Counted from the stretch's first letter, positions 1-7,063 are shown. The stretch: 16,780 nt of DNA from Methylobacterium sp. (GCA_021154065.1 JAJKJG010000373.1:1-16780); one strand, 5' to 3'. A program made the numbers and translations. Notes: a model not told the origin generated them from the sequence alone.

Positions 1-25
1 CCGGCGTCCCGAAGGCGGGCGGCCG

Positions 26-733
26 ATGGCGACCGACTGGACGGCCCCGATCGATGCCTATTGCGAGCGGATCGACGCGAGCTTCTGGTCCGAGCCCGTC
101 ACCGCGCTGGCGAATGCCGCCTTCCTCGTCGCTGCGGCGATCGCCTTCGCGCGCTGGCGGCGGGCCGGCGTCGCCGACCTGCCGGTGCTGTTCCTGATCG
201 CGGCGGTTGCCGCCGTCGGCATCGGCAGCTTCCTCTTCCACACATTCGCGAATCGCTGGTCGCGGCTCGCCGACGTGATCCCGATCGCGCTCTTCATCTA
301 CGGCTATTTCGGGCTCGCCATGCGCCGCTTCCTCGAGCTCGGGCTTGCGGCGAGCGCGGGGCTGACGCTTGCATTCCTCGCCTTCAGCTTCGGGTTCGAG
401 CGGGGGTGGCTCCTCGCCTTCGGGCCGCGCGGGATCGAGGCGACGAACGGCTCCGTCGACTATTTTCCAGCCGCGCTCGCGCTGTTTGCAGTCGGCGCGA
501 CGCTGATCGCTTGCGGGCACGGCCGCGATCTCGCCGCCCGCCGGCGGCGCGCCGGACAGGCGCTGCTCGTCGCGGCGTGCGCCTTCGTCGTGTCGCTCGC
601 CTTCCGCACCGTCGATATCGCGTTTTGCGGCGCCTGTCCGGTCGGGACCCACTTCGTCTGGCACGCGCTCAACGCGGTGGTCCTCTTCATCCTCGTCGCG
701 GCGGCCATGCGCTTTCGGCCACCGGCGGCCTGA
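26..733 (+). CDS. Ceramidase-family integral membrane hydrolase (alkaline ceramidase-like)
   Basis: A 235-residue polytopic membrane protein with about seven hydrophobic segments. The family (alkaline ceramidase/phytoceramidase, also PAQR-related) hydrolyses the amide bond of ceramides or similar lipids at a zinc site in the membrane. The sequence shows the full set of catalytic positions described for human ACER3, with matching spacing: Ser68 and His72 in 'GSFLFHTF', Asp83 in 'LADVIP' (eleven residues after the first His), and His209 and His213 in 'GTHFVWH'. The N-terminal 'YCER...FWSEP' resembles the Cys-Glu/Glu region that binds calcium in the eukaryotic enzymes. The ATG at 26 gives an N-terminus of the expected length; the ribosome site is weak (GGCGGGCGG). 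The next gene, an aquaporin, starts 128 bp downstream on the same strand. The family call is firm. The substrate is unknown, because many such bacteria have no known sphingolipids. Confidence 0.85.
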   Translation: MATDWTAPIDAYCERIDASFWSEPVTALANAAFLVAAAIAFARWRRAGVADLPVLFLIAAVAAVGIGSFLFHTFANRWSRLADVIPIALFIYGYFGLAMRRFLELGLAASAGLTLAFLAFSFGFERGWLLAFGPRGIEATNGSVDYFPAALALFAVGATLIACGHGRDLAARRRRAGQALLVAACAFVVSLAFRTVDIAFCGACPVGTHFVWHALNAVVLFILVAAAMRFRPPAA

Positions 734-861
734 ACCGCAATAAGCCTGTTGAAAGCTCGGCCCGTGCCCCGGCGCCGGGCGATCCGGCGGTTCCTTGCCT
801 TGGTCTTCCCGCGTTATTTGCTAAGCTTCGCTCGGCGCTTCGCCTTTTGGGGGCAGCAATC

Positions 862-1581
862 ATGGACAAGCTCATTGCGGAGTTTCTCGGCACGGGGTGT
901 CTCGTTCTTCTCGGCTGCGGCGCGGTGGCGATCGGCGGCTTCGCGCCGACCTTCCCGCTCGGCATCCTGCCGGTCGCGATGGCGTTCGGGCTCACCGTCA
1001 TGGCGATGATTTACGCCATCGGGCCGATCTCGGGCTGCCACATCAACCCGGCGGTGACGATCGGGCTCGTCGCGGCGGGCCGGCTCGAGATGGCCGAGGC
1101 CTGGCGCTACATGGTGGCGCAGCTCCTCGGCGGCATCGCCGGCGCGGTCCTTCTCTATCTCCTCCTTTCGGGGAAGCTCGCCCCCTACGACCTCGCCAAG
1201 GGTGGGCTCGGCCAGAACGGCTGGGGACCCACCTATGGGGGCGGCTACGGCCTCGTCGCGGCGTTCCTGGCCGAGATCATCGCCACCTTCATCTTCATCT
1301 TCGTCATCCTGCGCGTCACCGGCAAGCGTGGCGCCGGGCATCTTGCCGGCCTCGTCGTCGGTCTGACGCTCGTCTTGCTGCACCTGCCCTTCGTCAACGT
1401 GACCGGGCTGTCGGTGAATCCCGCCCGCTCGTTCGGTCCGGCGCTCGTCCTGCGCGGCGACGCGCTGGCGCAGGTGTGGCTCTTCCTCATCGCGCCGATG
1501 ATCGGCGGCGCGCTCGCCGGCGTCGTCGACAAGATGACCGAGGCCGCTCACGCCCGCCGCGCGAAACCGGGGTTCGTATGA
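862..1581 (+). CDS. aqpZ: Aquaporin, AqpZ-type MIP-family water channel
   Basis: A 239-residue channel of the major intrinsic protein family with six membrane helices and two half-helices, which moves water across the inner membrane. Both signature loops are intact: 'HINPAVT' (NPA at 62-64) and 'SVNPARS' (NPA at 186-188). Arg189 after the second NPA, His174 in 'LLHL' and Phe42 fit the narrow aromatic/Arg filter of AqpZ rather than a glycerol channel. The residue equivalent to AqpZ Thr183 is Leu here ('GLSVNPAR'); that position contributes mainly a backbone carbonyl. The ATG at 862 starts the typical 'MDKLIAEFLGT' N-terminus. An open frame extends further upstream but runs through the ceramidase gene in another frame and is not part of this protein. 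The gene ends 13 bp from the end of the convergent gene at 1595. Confidence 0.93.
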   Translation: MDKLIAEFLGTGCLVLLGCGAVAIGGFAPTFPLGILPVAMAFGLTVMAMIYAIGPISGCHINPAVTIGLVAAGRLEMAEAWRYMVAQLLGGIAGAVLLYLLLSGKLAPYDLAKGGLGQNGWGPTYGGGYGLVAAFLAEIIATFIFIFVILRVTGKRGAGHLAGLVVGLTLVLLHLPFVNVTGLSVNPARSFGPALVLRGDALAQVWLFLIAPMIGGALAGVVDKMTEAAHARRAKPGFV

Positions 1582-1594
1582 CGGCGACTGCGGC

Positions 1595-2758
1595 TTAAGG
1601 CCAGACCTTGATCGCGACCTTCCGGCGGACGAGGTTGCGGTCCGAGGTTACCGCGCAGCCCTCGATCCGCAGCGTCGCGAAATAGAGCTCGGCCGCGTCG
1701 CCGACATCGTCGAAATTGCGCCCATTGGCCTCGCGATCGAGGAGCGAGGGGTAGGCGATGAGCTCGCTCGCGCCGCACGGGCTGTCGTAGAGGGTCTTGC
1801 CGGCGATAAGCAGCCGCGGCTTGTCCCACGCGACGAGGTCGCGCGAGGCCGCGTAGTAGAACCCCGGCTCGGGAAAGCGGCCGCCATCGGCGGCGGCCTG
1901 GAAGACCGCGATCCAGGCGCCGCTCGGGCGATGCCGCACCACCGCGCCGACCGGCGCCGGGAAGGGCTCGATCGGGCGGCAGGCGCGGCCCGGCTTTTTG
2001 TGGCTGCGGTAGGGATCGGCGTAGCGCACCGAGAACTGCTCGCCGTCCCAGGCGCGCCAAGCCGACCCATCGGCGACGTCGGCGGTGCGGAAGAGGCAGG
2101 CGCCGCTCGGCTGGCCGTCCCAGCCGGTCGTCGCCGCGAACATGTAGCGCAGGGCCCCGTCGGTGACGATGTTCGACGGGTTGAAGAAGCCGCGGTGCCG
2201 GCCCTGGCCGACCTCCTGGCGGAAGGGCGCGGCGGCGACGACCTGCGGCGTTTTCGGCCGCGGGAAGCTCGCGCCGCCGTCGCTCGAGGCAACCGCCAGC
2301 ACGGTGTTGTACCAGCAGGCGAGATATTCCTTGGCCTTGCACCGGCCGGCATGATGGTTTGCCTGGTACTCGTGGTGGAGGAGCGCCTCGACCCGGGTTC
2401 CATCCTCGGTCCAGGTCGCCGTGATCCAGCTCTTGTCGTCGTAGGCCGCGGGATCGGCCTTGCCCGACGAGGCCAGCACGATCCGGCAATCGAGCTTCAG
2501 CTTGTCGAAGCTTTCACCGCGGAGCGCGCGGTTCTGGTAATGCATCCCGAAGAGCACGACCGCGCCCTGCGCGTCGCGAAACGCCCGCACCGGCGCGTCC
2601 GGAACGTCGTGACCATCGCAGGCATCCTTCGTCGACGCGAACACGATTTCGGGCGGCCCGACGAGCGTCGGCGCGGCGAGCGGCGGCTCGGCGGCGACGG
2701 CTTGCCGGCCCACGACCGCGGCGAGGGCAAGCACGATTGCCGCTGCAAGAACCCTCAT
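1595..2758 (-). CDS. Exported protein of unknown function, possibly beta-propeller-like
   Basis: A 387-residue protein beginning 'MRVLAAAIVLALAAVVGRQAVAAE', a clear Sec signal peptide with likely cleavage after 'AVAA', so it is probably periplasmic or secreted. I do not recognise the family with certainty. The body has repeated patterns suggestive of a glycosidase/sialidase-type beta-propeller: an Asp-box-like 'SSDGGASF', 'YYAASRDLVAWDKP' (typical of GH43/GH32-like blades), and 'FNPSNIV' followed by aromatic-rich strands. Several cysteines (in DACDGH, LDCR, GRCK, LACW, GACLF, RACRP, SPCGAS, EGCA) suggest disulfide bonds. The ATG at 2758 is preferred over upstream starts because it begins the signal peptide. 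The gene is convergent with the aquaporin and divergent from nnrU across 82 bp, which must hold both promoters. It could bind or cleave a carbohydrate; no catalytic residue can be assigned. Confidence 0.75.
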   Translation of the reverse strand: MRVLAAAIVLALAAVVGRQAVAAEPPLAAPTLVGPPEIVFASTKDACDGHDVPDAPVRAFRDAQGAVVLFGMHYQNRALRGESFDKLKLDCRIVLASSGKADPAAYDDKSWITATWTEDGTRVEALLHHEYQANHHAGRCKAKEYLACWYNTVLAVASSDGGASFPRPKTPQVVAAAPFRQEVGQGRHRGFFNPSNIVTDGALRYMFAATTGWDGQPSGACLFRTADVADGSAWRAWDGEQFSVRYADPYRSHKKPGRACRPIEPFPAPVGAVVRHRPSGAWIAVFQAAADGGRFPEPGFYYAASRDLVAWDKPRLLIAGKTLYDSPCGASELIAYPSLLDREANGRNFDDVGDAAELYFATLRIEGCAVTSDRNLVRRKVAIKVWP

Positions 2759-2840
2759 CGCCCCATGCCCGAGCTTGGCCGCACTTACCTTGCGATCATC
2801 GCCCGGATAGGTTGACGGCGCATTTCGGAGACCGGACGCG

Positions 2841-3437
2841 ATGGCGCTTCTCATCCTTGGCCTGGTGCTCTTCCTCGGCACGCACGCCTTCACCCTGGCG
2901 CGCGAGCCGAGGGCAGCGCTCGTCGCGCGGCTCGGCGAGGGACCGTACAAGGGCCTCTATTCCGTCCTCTCGGTCGCCGGCGTGGTGCTGATCGCCATCG
3001 GCTTCGGCCGCTATCGGGCGGCCGGATACATCCCGGTCTGGGAGCCGCCGGTCTGGACGCGCCACTTGGCGCTGCTCCTGGTCTGGCCCGCCTTCGTGAT
3101 GTTCGTTGCACCCTATTTTCCCGGCCGGATCAAGCGCACCCTCAAGCACCCGATGCTCGCCGGGGTGAAGCTCTGGGCCCTCGCACACCTTCTCGCCAAC
3201 GGCGATCTCGGCTCGATCCTCCTCTTCGGCTCGATCCTCGCCTGGGCCATCATGGCGCGAATCTCGGCAAAGCGCCGCGACGAGGTCCGCGACCATGGCG
3301 GCCCGGTAACGTTCCCGGCCGGGCCGAAGAACGACCTGATCGCGGTCGCGATCGGGACGGCCGTGTGGCTCGCCTTCCTTCTGCGGCTCCATGCCTGGCT
3401 GATCGGGGTGCCGGTGCTCCCGGGCGCGGGCGCCTGA
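2841..3437 (+). CDS. NnrU family integral membrane protein
   Basis: A 198-residue membrane protein of the NnrU family, named for a gene linked to nitrite/nitric-oxide metabolism in Rhodobacter but widespread in alphaproteobacteria without denitrification genes. Family hallmarks are the N-terminal 'LGLVLFLGTHAF' helix, the central 'RTLKHPMLAGVKLWALAHLLANGD' segment (histidines in the order H-P-M and A-H-L), and a following 'GSILLFGSILAWAI' helix. About five to six hydrophobic segments are visible. A GGAG at 2827-2830 precedes the ATG by ten bases and supports this start. No nitrite or NO reductase genes lie nearby, so the context gives no evidence for a denitrification role here. It is divergent from the exported protein gene at 1595-2758 and followed by a TPR gene 71 bp on. 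Confidence 0.9.
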   Translation: MALLILGLVLFLGTHAFTLAREPRAALVARLGEGPYKGLYSVLSVAGVVLIAIGFGRYRAAGYIPVWEPPVWTRHLALLLVWPAFVMFVAPYFPGRIKRTLKHPMLAGVKLWALAHLLANGDLGSILLFGSILAWAIMARISAKRRDEVRDHGGPVTFPAGPKNDLIAVAIGTAVWLAFLLRLHAWLIGVPVLPGAGA

Positions 3438-3508
3438 CGCTCGCCATCCCGGAGCGACTGTGATAGGCGACCGCCCTTCCTGATAGGGCCGCGAAAGGGA
3501 TCGGTTTC

Positions 3509-4180
3509 TTGGCCGAGTCGAACGAATTCATCCGCGAGGTCGACGAGGAGTATCGTCGCGACCGCATCGCCGAGCTTTGGAGGCGCTTCAACCACCTGAT
3601 CGTCGGGCTCGCCGTGCTCGTCGTCGCGGCGGTCGGCGGCTGGCGCTATTGGCAGCACGTCGAGCGCACCCGCGCCGAGGCCGCGGCCGCGCGCTACCAG
3701 GAGGCGCTCCGCCTCGACCAGGACGGCAAGGGCGAGGAATCGGCGCAGATACTGCGCGGGCTGACGACGGATTCGGCCGCCGGCTATCGGCTTCTCGCCC
3801 GCTTCCGGCTCGCCGCCGAGACCGGCCAGCACGACGCCGCCGAGGGCGCGAAGGCCTATGACGGGCTCGCCGCCGACGGCGGCGTTCCCGCCGTCCTGCA
3901 GGATCTCGCCCGCCTTCGCGCCGCAATGCTTCGGCTCGACACCGCCGAGGCGGGAGCGGCGCAGCCGGCGCTCGAGCGCATCGCGACGCCGACCAATGCC
4001 TGGCGCCACACGGCGCGCGAGATGCTCGGCCTTTCCGCGCTGAAGCGGGGCGATTACGACGCCGCCGGCCGCTGGTTCGACCAGATCGCGGCCGACCGCG
4101 AAACCCCGCAGGCGTTGCGCAGCCGGCTCGAGATCTACAGCGCCCTCGTCAACGCCGGACCGGCGCAAGCGACCCAATAG
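3509..4180 (+). CDS. Membrane-anchored tetratricopeptide protein, YfgM-like (TPR_21 family)
   Basis: A 223-residue protein with a cytoplasmic charged N-terminus ('FIREVDEEYRRDRIAELWRRF'), one transmembrane segment at about residues 29-47, then an alanine-rich helical domain with TPR-type repeats (for example 'AREMLGLSALKRGDYDAAGRWFDQI'). This is the architecture of E. coli YfgM, a SecYEG-associated envelope chaperone factor. The start is the TTG at 3509: no ATG lies in frame before the conserved N-terminus, and AAGGGA (3495-3500) sits eight bases upstream. It is followed by der after 18 bp, matching the yfgM-bamB-der neighbourhood of other proteobacteria, but the BamB gene that usually lies between is absent. 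The family call is good. The exact role in this organism is inferred. Confidence 0.85.
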   Translation: MAESNEFIREVDEEYRRDRIAELWRRFNHLIVGLAVLVVAAVGGWRYWQHVERTRAEAAAARYQEALRLDQDGKGEESAQILRGLTTDSAAGYRLLARFRLAAETGQHDAAEGAKAYDGLAADGGVPAVLQDLARLRAAMLRLDTAEAGAAQPALERIATPTNAWRHTAREMLGLSALKRGDYDAAGRWFDQIAADRETPQALRSRLEIYSALVNAGPAQATQ

Positions 4181-4198
4181 CGCGGCGCGAGGGGAGCC

Positions 4199-5539
4199 AT
4201 GACGGCGACCGTCGCCATCGTCGGCCGGCCGAACGTCGGCAAGTCGACCCTCTTCAACCGCCTCGTCGGCCAGAAGCTCGCGCTCGTCGACGACCGCCCC
4301 GGCGTCACCCGCGACCGCCGCGAGGGCGACGCGCGGCTCGGCCCCTTGAGCTTCCGCATCATCGACACCGCCGGCCTCGAGGAGGCGGAGGAGGGCTCGC
4401 TGATGCGGCGCATGCGCGACCAGACCGAGGCGGCGATCGCCGAGGCGGACGTCATCCTCTTCCTGATGGACGCGCGCGCCGGCGTGCTGCCGGCGGACCA
4501 GCCCTTCGTCGAGCTCGTGCGCCGCTCCGGCAAGCCGGTGGTGCTCGTCGCGAACAAAGCCGAGGGCGGCGCCGGGACGGCGGGCGCCTACGACGCGTTC
4601 TCGCTCGGGCTCGGAGAGCCGGTGGCGTTCTCGGCCGAGCACGGCGAGGGCATCGGCGAGCTCTTCGATGCGCTCCTGCCCTATCTCGGGGAAGAGGAGG
4701 AGGCCGAGGACGATGAGGGCGGCGAGGGCAAGCCGCTCAAGGTCGCGATCGTCGGGCGCCCGAACTCCGGCAAGTCGACGCTCATCAACCAGCTGATCGG
4801 CGTCGATCGTCTGCTCACCGGCCCCGAGGCCGGCATCACCCGCGATGCCATCGCGATCGACTGGCAATGGCGCGGCCGGCCGATCAAGCTCTTCGACACC
4901 GCGGGTCTGCGCAAGCGCGCCCGGGTGCAGGATAAGCTCGAGAAGCTGTCGGTCGGCGACGCGCTGCGCGCCGTGCGCTTTGCCGAGGTCGTGGTCGTGC
5001 TCCTCGACGCGACGATCCCGTTCGAGAAGCAGGATCTCTCGATCGTCGACCTGATCGAGCAGGAGGGCCGCGCGATCGTCATCGGCTTGAACAAATGGGA
5101 CCTCGTCGCCGACAAGCCGGGGCTCCTGAAGGAGCTGCGCGAGAAGGCGACGCGGCTCCTGCCGCAGGTGCGGGGCGCGCCGCTCGTGCCGATCTCGGGG
5201 CTTGCCGGCGAGGGCCTCGACCGGCTTATGCAGGCGGTGGTGGCAGCCTACGAGGTCTGGAACCGCCGTATCGCGACGGCGCGGCTGAACCAGTGGCTCG
5301 AGGGGGCGCTTGCCGCGAACCCGCCGCCGGCCGTGTCGGGCAGGCGGATCAAGATCCGCTACATGACGCAGGCGAAGGCCCGCCCGCCGACCTTCGCCAT
5401 CTTCGGCAACCAGCTCGACGCCCTGCCGAAGTCGTACACCCGCTACCTCGTCAACGCCCTGCGCGAGGCGTTCGACCTGCCGGGCGTGCCGATCCGGGTG
5501 TCACTCAGGACGGGGAAGAACCCGTTCGACAAGGGTTGA
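4199..5539 (+). CDS. der: Ribosome biogenesis GTPase Der (EngA)
   Basis: A 446-residue double GTPase required for maturation of the 50S ribosomal subunit. The first G domain shows G1 'GRPNVGKS' (9-16), G3 'DTAGL' (56-60) and a G4 variant 'NKAE' (119-122, Glu in place of the usual Asp). An acidic linker at about 165-176 leads to the second G domain with 'GRPNSGKS' (186-193), 'DTAGLRKR' (233-240) and canonical 'NKWD' (298-301). The C-terminal KH-like domain ends '[18 protein letters not shown]', typical of the family. A strong ribosome site (GAGGGGAG just upstream) supports the ATG at 4199. It is probably co-transcribed with the TPR gene 18 bp upstream. Its stop codon overlaps the predicted -35 box of the following toxin-antitoxin operon. 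Confidence 0.97.
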   Translation: MTATVAIVGRPNVGKSTLFNRLVGQKLALVDDRPGVTRDRREGDARLGPLSFRIIDTAGLEEAEEGSLMRRMRDQTEAAIAEADVILFLMDARAGVLPADQPFVELVRRSGKPVVLVANKAEGGAGTAGAYDAFSLGLGEPVAFSAEHGEGIGELFDALLPYLGEEEEAEDDEGGEGKPLKVAIVGRPNSGKSTLINQLIGVDRLLTGPEAGITRDAIAIDWQWRGRPIKLFDTAGLRKRARVQDKLEKLSVGDALRAVRFAEVVVVLLDATIPFEKQDLSIVDLIEQEGRAIVIGLNKWDLVADKPGLLKELREKATRLLPQVRGAPLVPISGLAGEGLDRLMQAVVAAYEVWNRRIATARLNQWLEGALAANPPPAVSGRRIKIRYMTQAKARPPTFAIFGNQLDALPKSYTRYLVNALREAFDLPGVPIRVSLRTGKNPFDKG

Positions 5540-5564
5540 AGATGTAGCCGGATTGTGCTACATA
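5536..5564 (+). promoter_or_regulatory. Predicted promoter of the dinJ-yafQ operon
   Basis: TTGAAG at 5536-5541 (overlapping the der stop codon) and TACATA at 5559-5564 are separated by exactly 17 bp, a good sigma-70-type layout. Transcription would start near 5570, about 25 bp before the antitoxin ATG. This is read from the sequence by eye and has no experimental support. Confidence 0.5.
5542..5563. promoter_or_regulatory. Inverted repeat, candidate antitoxin operator
   Basis: ATGTAGC (5542-5548) and GCTACAT (5557-5563) form a perfect 7-bp-arm inverted repeat with an 8-bp gap. It fills the spacer of the predicted promoter and covers most of its -10 box. Ribbon-helix-helix antitoxins of the RelB/DinJ type normally repress their own operon from such a site, so this is the likely operator. 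Confidence 0.55.
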
Positions 5565-5595
5565 CGGCACGCGCCGAAAGAACTTCGAGTAAGAT

Positions 5596-5943
5596 ATGTC
5601 TAAAACCTCCGTTGTACGCGCCCGGATCGAACCTGAACTCAAGGAAGGAGCTGAACGAATCTTGTCCGAGGTCGGCCTAACGCCCAGCACGGCGGTCGGC
5701 ATTTTGTATCGTAGGATTATTTCTGAAAGGGGCTTTCCTATTTCGCTAAAGATGCCAAACGAGACCACGAGGGCAGCATTGGAGGATGCGATGCTCGGCC
5801 GAAATTTAAAAGAGATACATAGTATTTACGATATTCTTGAGGAAGACGATGAAGAAGGTGAGCCGAACGAACCGGTTCAGGAGAGACCTGAAGCTGGTCA
5901 GAAAACAGGGCCTCGATCTAAAAAAGCTCGACGTGATCGTTGA
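5596..5943 (+). CDS. Type II antitoxin, RelB/DinJ family, with extended C-terminus
   Basis: A 115-residue protein whose first 90 or so residues match RelB/DinJ antitoxins: ribbon-helix-helix N-terminus 'SVVRARIEPELKEGAERIL', then 'LTPSTAVGILYRRII' and 'GFPISLKMPNETT', followed by the toxin-wrapping segment. It should bind the operator at 5542-5563 as a dimer and neutralise the downstream YafQ-type toxin. The oddity is the tail after 'EEDDEEG': about 28 residues rich in Pro, Glu, Lys and Arg are read in a different frame over the first 95 bases of the toxin gene. Normal members are about 85-100 residues and end at or near the toxin start. The region is visibly richer in A and T than its neighbours, which suggests acquisition by transfer. 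The ATG at 5596 matches the family start. Confidence 0.85.
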   Translation: MSKTSVVRARIEPELKEGAERILSEVGLTPSTAVGILYRRIISERGFPISLKMPNETTRAALEDAMLGRNLKEIHSIYDILEEDDEEGEPNEPVQERPEAGQKTGPRSKKARRDR

Positions 5944-6118
5944 ACGCCGACGGAATCGCGTAGATCTCGATGAGCGTCATCACCTCCATAGGTTATCGGG
6001 CAAGTGGGTCGGCGCTTGGGAATGTCACGTGACCCCTGACTGGCTCCTCATCTGGTATGAAACAGAGGACGAGCTGATTTTGGCTCGCACAGGATCGCAC
6101 AGCGAACTATTCGAGTAA
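5849..6118 (+). CDS. Type II toxin, YafQ/RelE family mRNA interferase
   Basis: An 89-residue RelE-fold toxin of the YafQ family, which cleaves mRNA on the ribosome. Aligning by eye with E. coli YafQ, the functional residues are all kept: His47, His60, Asp64 (in 'CHVTPDW'), His84 and Phe88 (in 'TGSHSELF') match E. coli His50, His63, Asp67, His87 and Phe91. The toxin therefore looks intact. The start is the ATG at 5849, not the in-frame TTG twelve bases upstream, because GAGGAAG (5839-5845) is well placed as its ribosome site. This site lies inside the antitoxin gene, so translation of the two is coupled. Its last 12 bases overlap the end of the convergent SDR gene. Codon use and base composition match the antitoxin, not der. 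Confidence 0.88.
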   Translation: MKKVSRTNRFRRDLKLVRKQGLDLKKLDVIVERRRNRVDLDERHHLHRLSGKWVGAWECHVTPDWLLIWYETEDELILARTGSHSELFE

Positions 6119-6871
6119 CTCCGCTCGTGAGACTGCGGGTCCCCGCGGCGCCAGCACCTTGTCCTGTGGGAAATCGTAGATCTTGCCCGTTTCGCTCCAT
6201 TGCGGCGAGGCGAGACGGACGAAGTGCGGGGCGAGCTCTTCCGGCGTGCGCAGCGTCTGCGGGTCCTCGCCCGGCATGGCGGCGGCGCGCATGCGGGTGC
6301 GCAAGGGGCCGGGGTTGACCAGCATGAGGCGCACCGGGGTCGTTGCGGTCTCGGCGGCGTAGGTGCGGACGAGCGCCTCGAGCGCCGCCTTCGACACCGA
6401 GTACGGGCCCCAATAGGCAAGGCAGCGGTGCGCGGCGCCGGAGGTGAGGAAGATCGCGCGCCCGGCGTCGCTCTTGCGCAGCAGCGGGTCGAGCGAGCGG
6501 ATGAGGCGCCAGTTCGCCGTGACGTTGACCGCCATGACGGCGTCCCAGACCGGCTGGTCGACATGGGCGAGCGGCGCGATCTCGCCGAGAAGGCCGGCGT
6601 TGCCGAGCAGGATGTCGAGCTTGCCCCAGCGCTCGTGGATCGTGGCGCCGAGGCGGTCGAGGGCGTCGTAGTCCTTGAGGTCGAGCGGCACGAGCGTCGC
6701 CGACGAGCCGGCGGCGCGGATTTCGTCGTCGAGCTCCTCGAGCGCGCCTTGCGTGCGGGCGAGCGCGATCACATGCGCGCCGGCGCCGGCGAAAGCGAGC
6801 GCGGCGGCGCGGCCGATGCCGCGCGAGGCACCGGTCACCACCGCGAGGCGGTCGAGGAGGGGCTTGTCCAT
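6107..6871 (-). CDS. SDR family NAD(P)-dependent oxidoreductase
   Basis: A 254-residue classical short-chain dehydrogenase/reductase. The cofactor-binding Rossmann motif 'TGASRGIG' is at 13-20, 'NAG' at 91-93, and the catalytic set is Asn116, Ser144, Tyr157 and Lys161 ('YSVSK'). Arg39 in 'ALARTQ', after beta strand 2, favours NADP(H). The substrate cannot be told from the sequence; the protein resembles the YciK-like group often found downstream of purF in alphaproteobacteria. The gene follows purF in the same direction after a 192-bp gap that holds a large inverted repeat. Its stop codon (TAG, 6107-6109) lies inside the 3' end of the convergent yafQ-type toxin gene, a 12-bp overlap consistent with the toxin operon having landed right beside it. 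Confidence 0.9.
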   Translation of the reverse strand: MDKPLLDRLAVVTGASRGIGRAAALAFAGAGAHVIALARTQGALEELDDEIRAAGSSATLVPLDLKDYDALDRLGATIHERWGKLDILLGNAGLLGEIAPLAHVDQPVWDAVMAVNVTANWRLIRSLDPLLRKSDAGRAIFLTSGAAHRCLAYWGPYSVSKAALEALVRTYAAETATTPVRLMLVNPGPLRTRMRAAAMPGEDPQTLRTPEELAPHFVRLASPQWSETGKIYDFPQDKVLAPRGPAVSRAELLE

Positions 6872-6913
6872 GGGGGGAGCCGTAAGGGGTTACGTGGGAA
6901 GCGTCCACCGGCT

Positions 6914-7053
6914 GTCATTCCGGGGCGCGCGGAGCGCGAGCCCGGAACCCATAACCACAAGCCTTCCCGATGATTGTGAAACGGTGGTGCGCGTTCGGCA
7001 CCTCTGGCGGGTATGGGTTCCGGGCTCGGCGCTCCGCGCCGCCCCGGAATGAC
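6914..7053. repeat. 140-bp imperfect inverted repeat element (MITE/REP-like)
   Basis: The left arm 6914-6953 begins GTCATTCCGGGGCG and ends CCCGGAACCCATA. The right arm 7012-7053 is its reverse complement apart from two single-base insertions, with a 58-bp centre. Elements with these ends are dispersed in intergenic regions of many Hyphomicrobiales genomes, from general knowledge. The element begins 10 bp after the purF stop on the transcribed strand, so its RNA would form a long hairpin right behind purF. There is no T-run, so it is not a standard terminator, though it could stabilise the purF mRNA 3' end. No coding sequence is visible in it. Confidence 0.85.
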
Positions 7054-7063
7054 AGCGGCGCGG

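Noticed and set aside
768..779. CCCGGCGCCGGG palindrome between the ceramidase and aquaporin genes, considered as a terminator
   Set aside because: It is short, has no usable loop and no T-run; such GC-only palindromes are common by chance here.
800..827. A possible promoter (TTGGTC, 16 bp, TAAGCT) upstream of aqpZ
   Set aside because: Matches to consensus are weak and other equally poor pairs exist nearby, so it is not supported as a feature.
61..861. A long upstream extension of the aquaporin frame through the ceramidase gene
   Set aside because: The extension is Arg-rich, unlike any channel N-terminus, while the ATG at 862 gives the exact AqpZ start.
814..1551. A 245-codon minus-strand frame antisense to aqpZ
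   Set aside because: The aquaporin has both NPA motifs on the plus strand; the antisense product is Glu/Asp/Arg-rich without a domain.
3113..4867. A 584-codon open frame on the minus strand antisense to the nnrU end, TPR gene and der
   Set aside because: It lies opposite well-supported genes and its protein is low-complexity Arg/Ala/Glu/Leu with no recognisable domain. Such antisense frames are expected at this GC content.
5837..5848. The in-frame TTG at 5837 as the toxin start
   Set aside because: The bases GAGGAAG at 5839-5845 fit as the ribosome site for the ATG at 5849, and the extra four residues are not expected in the family.
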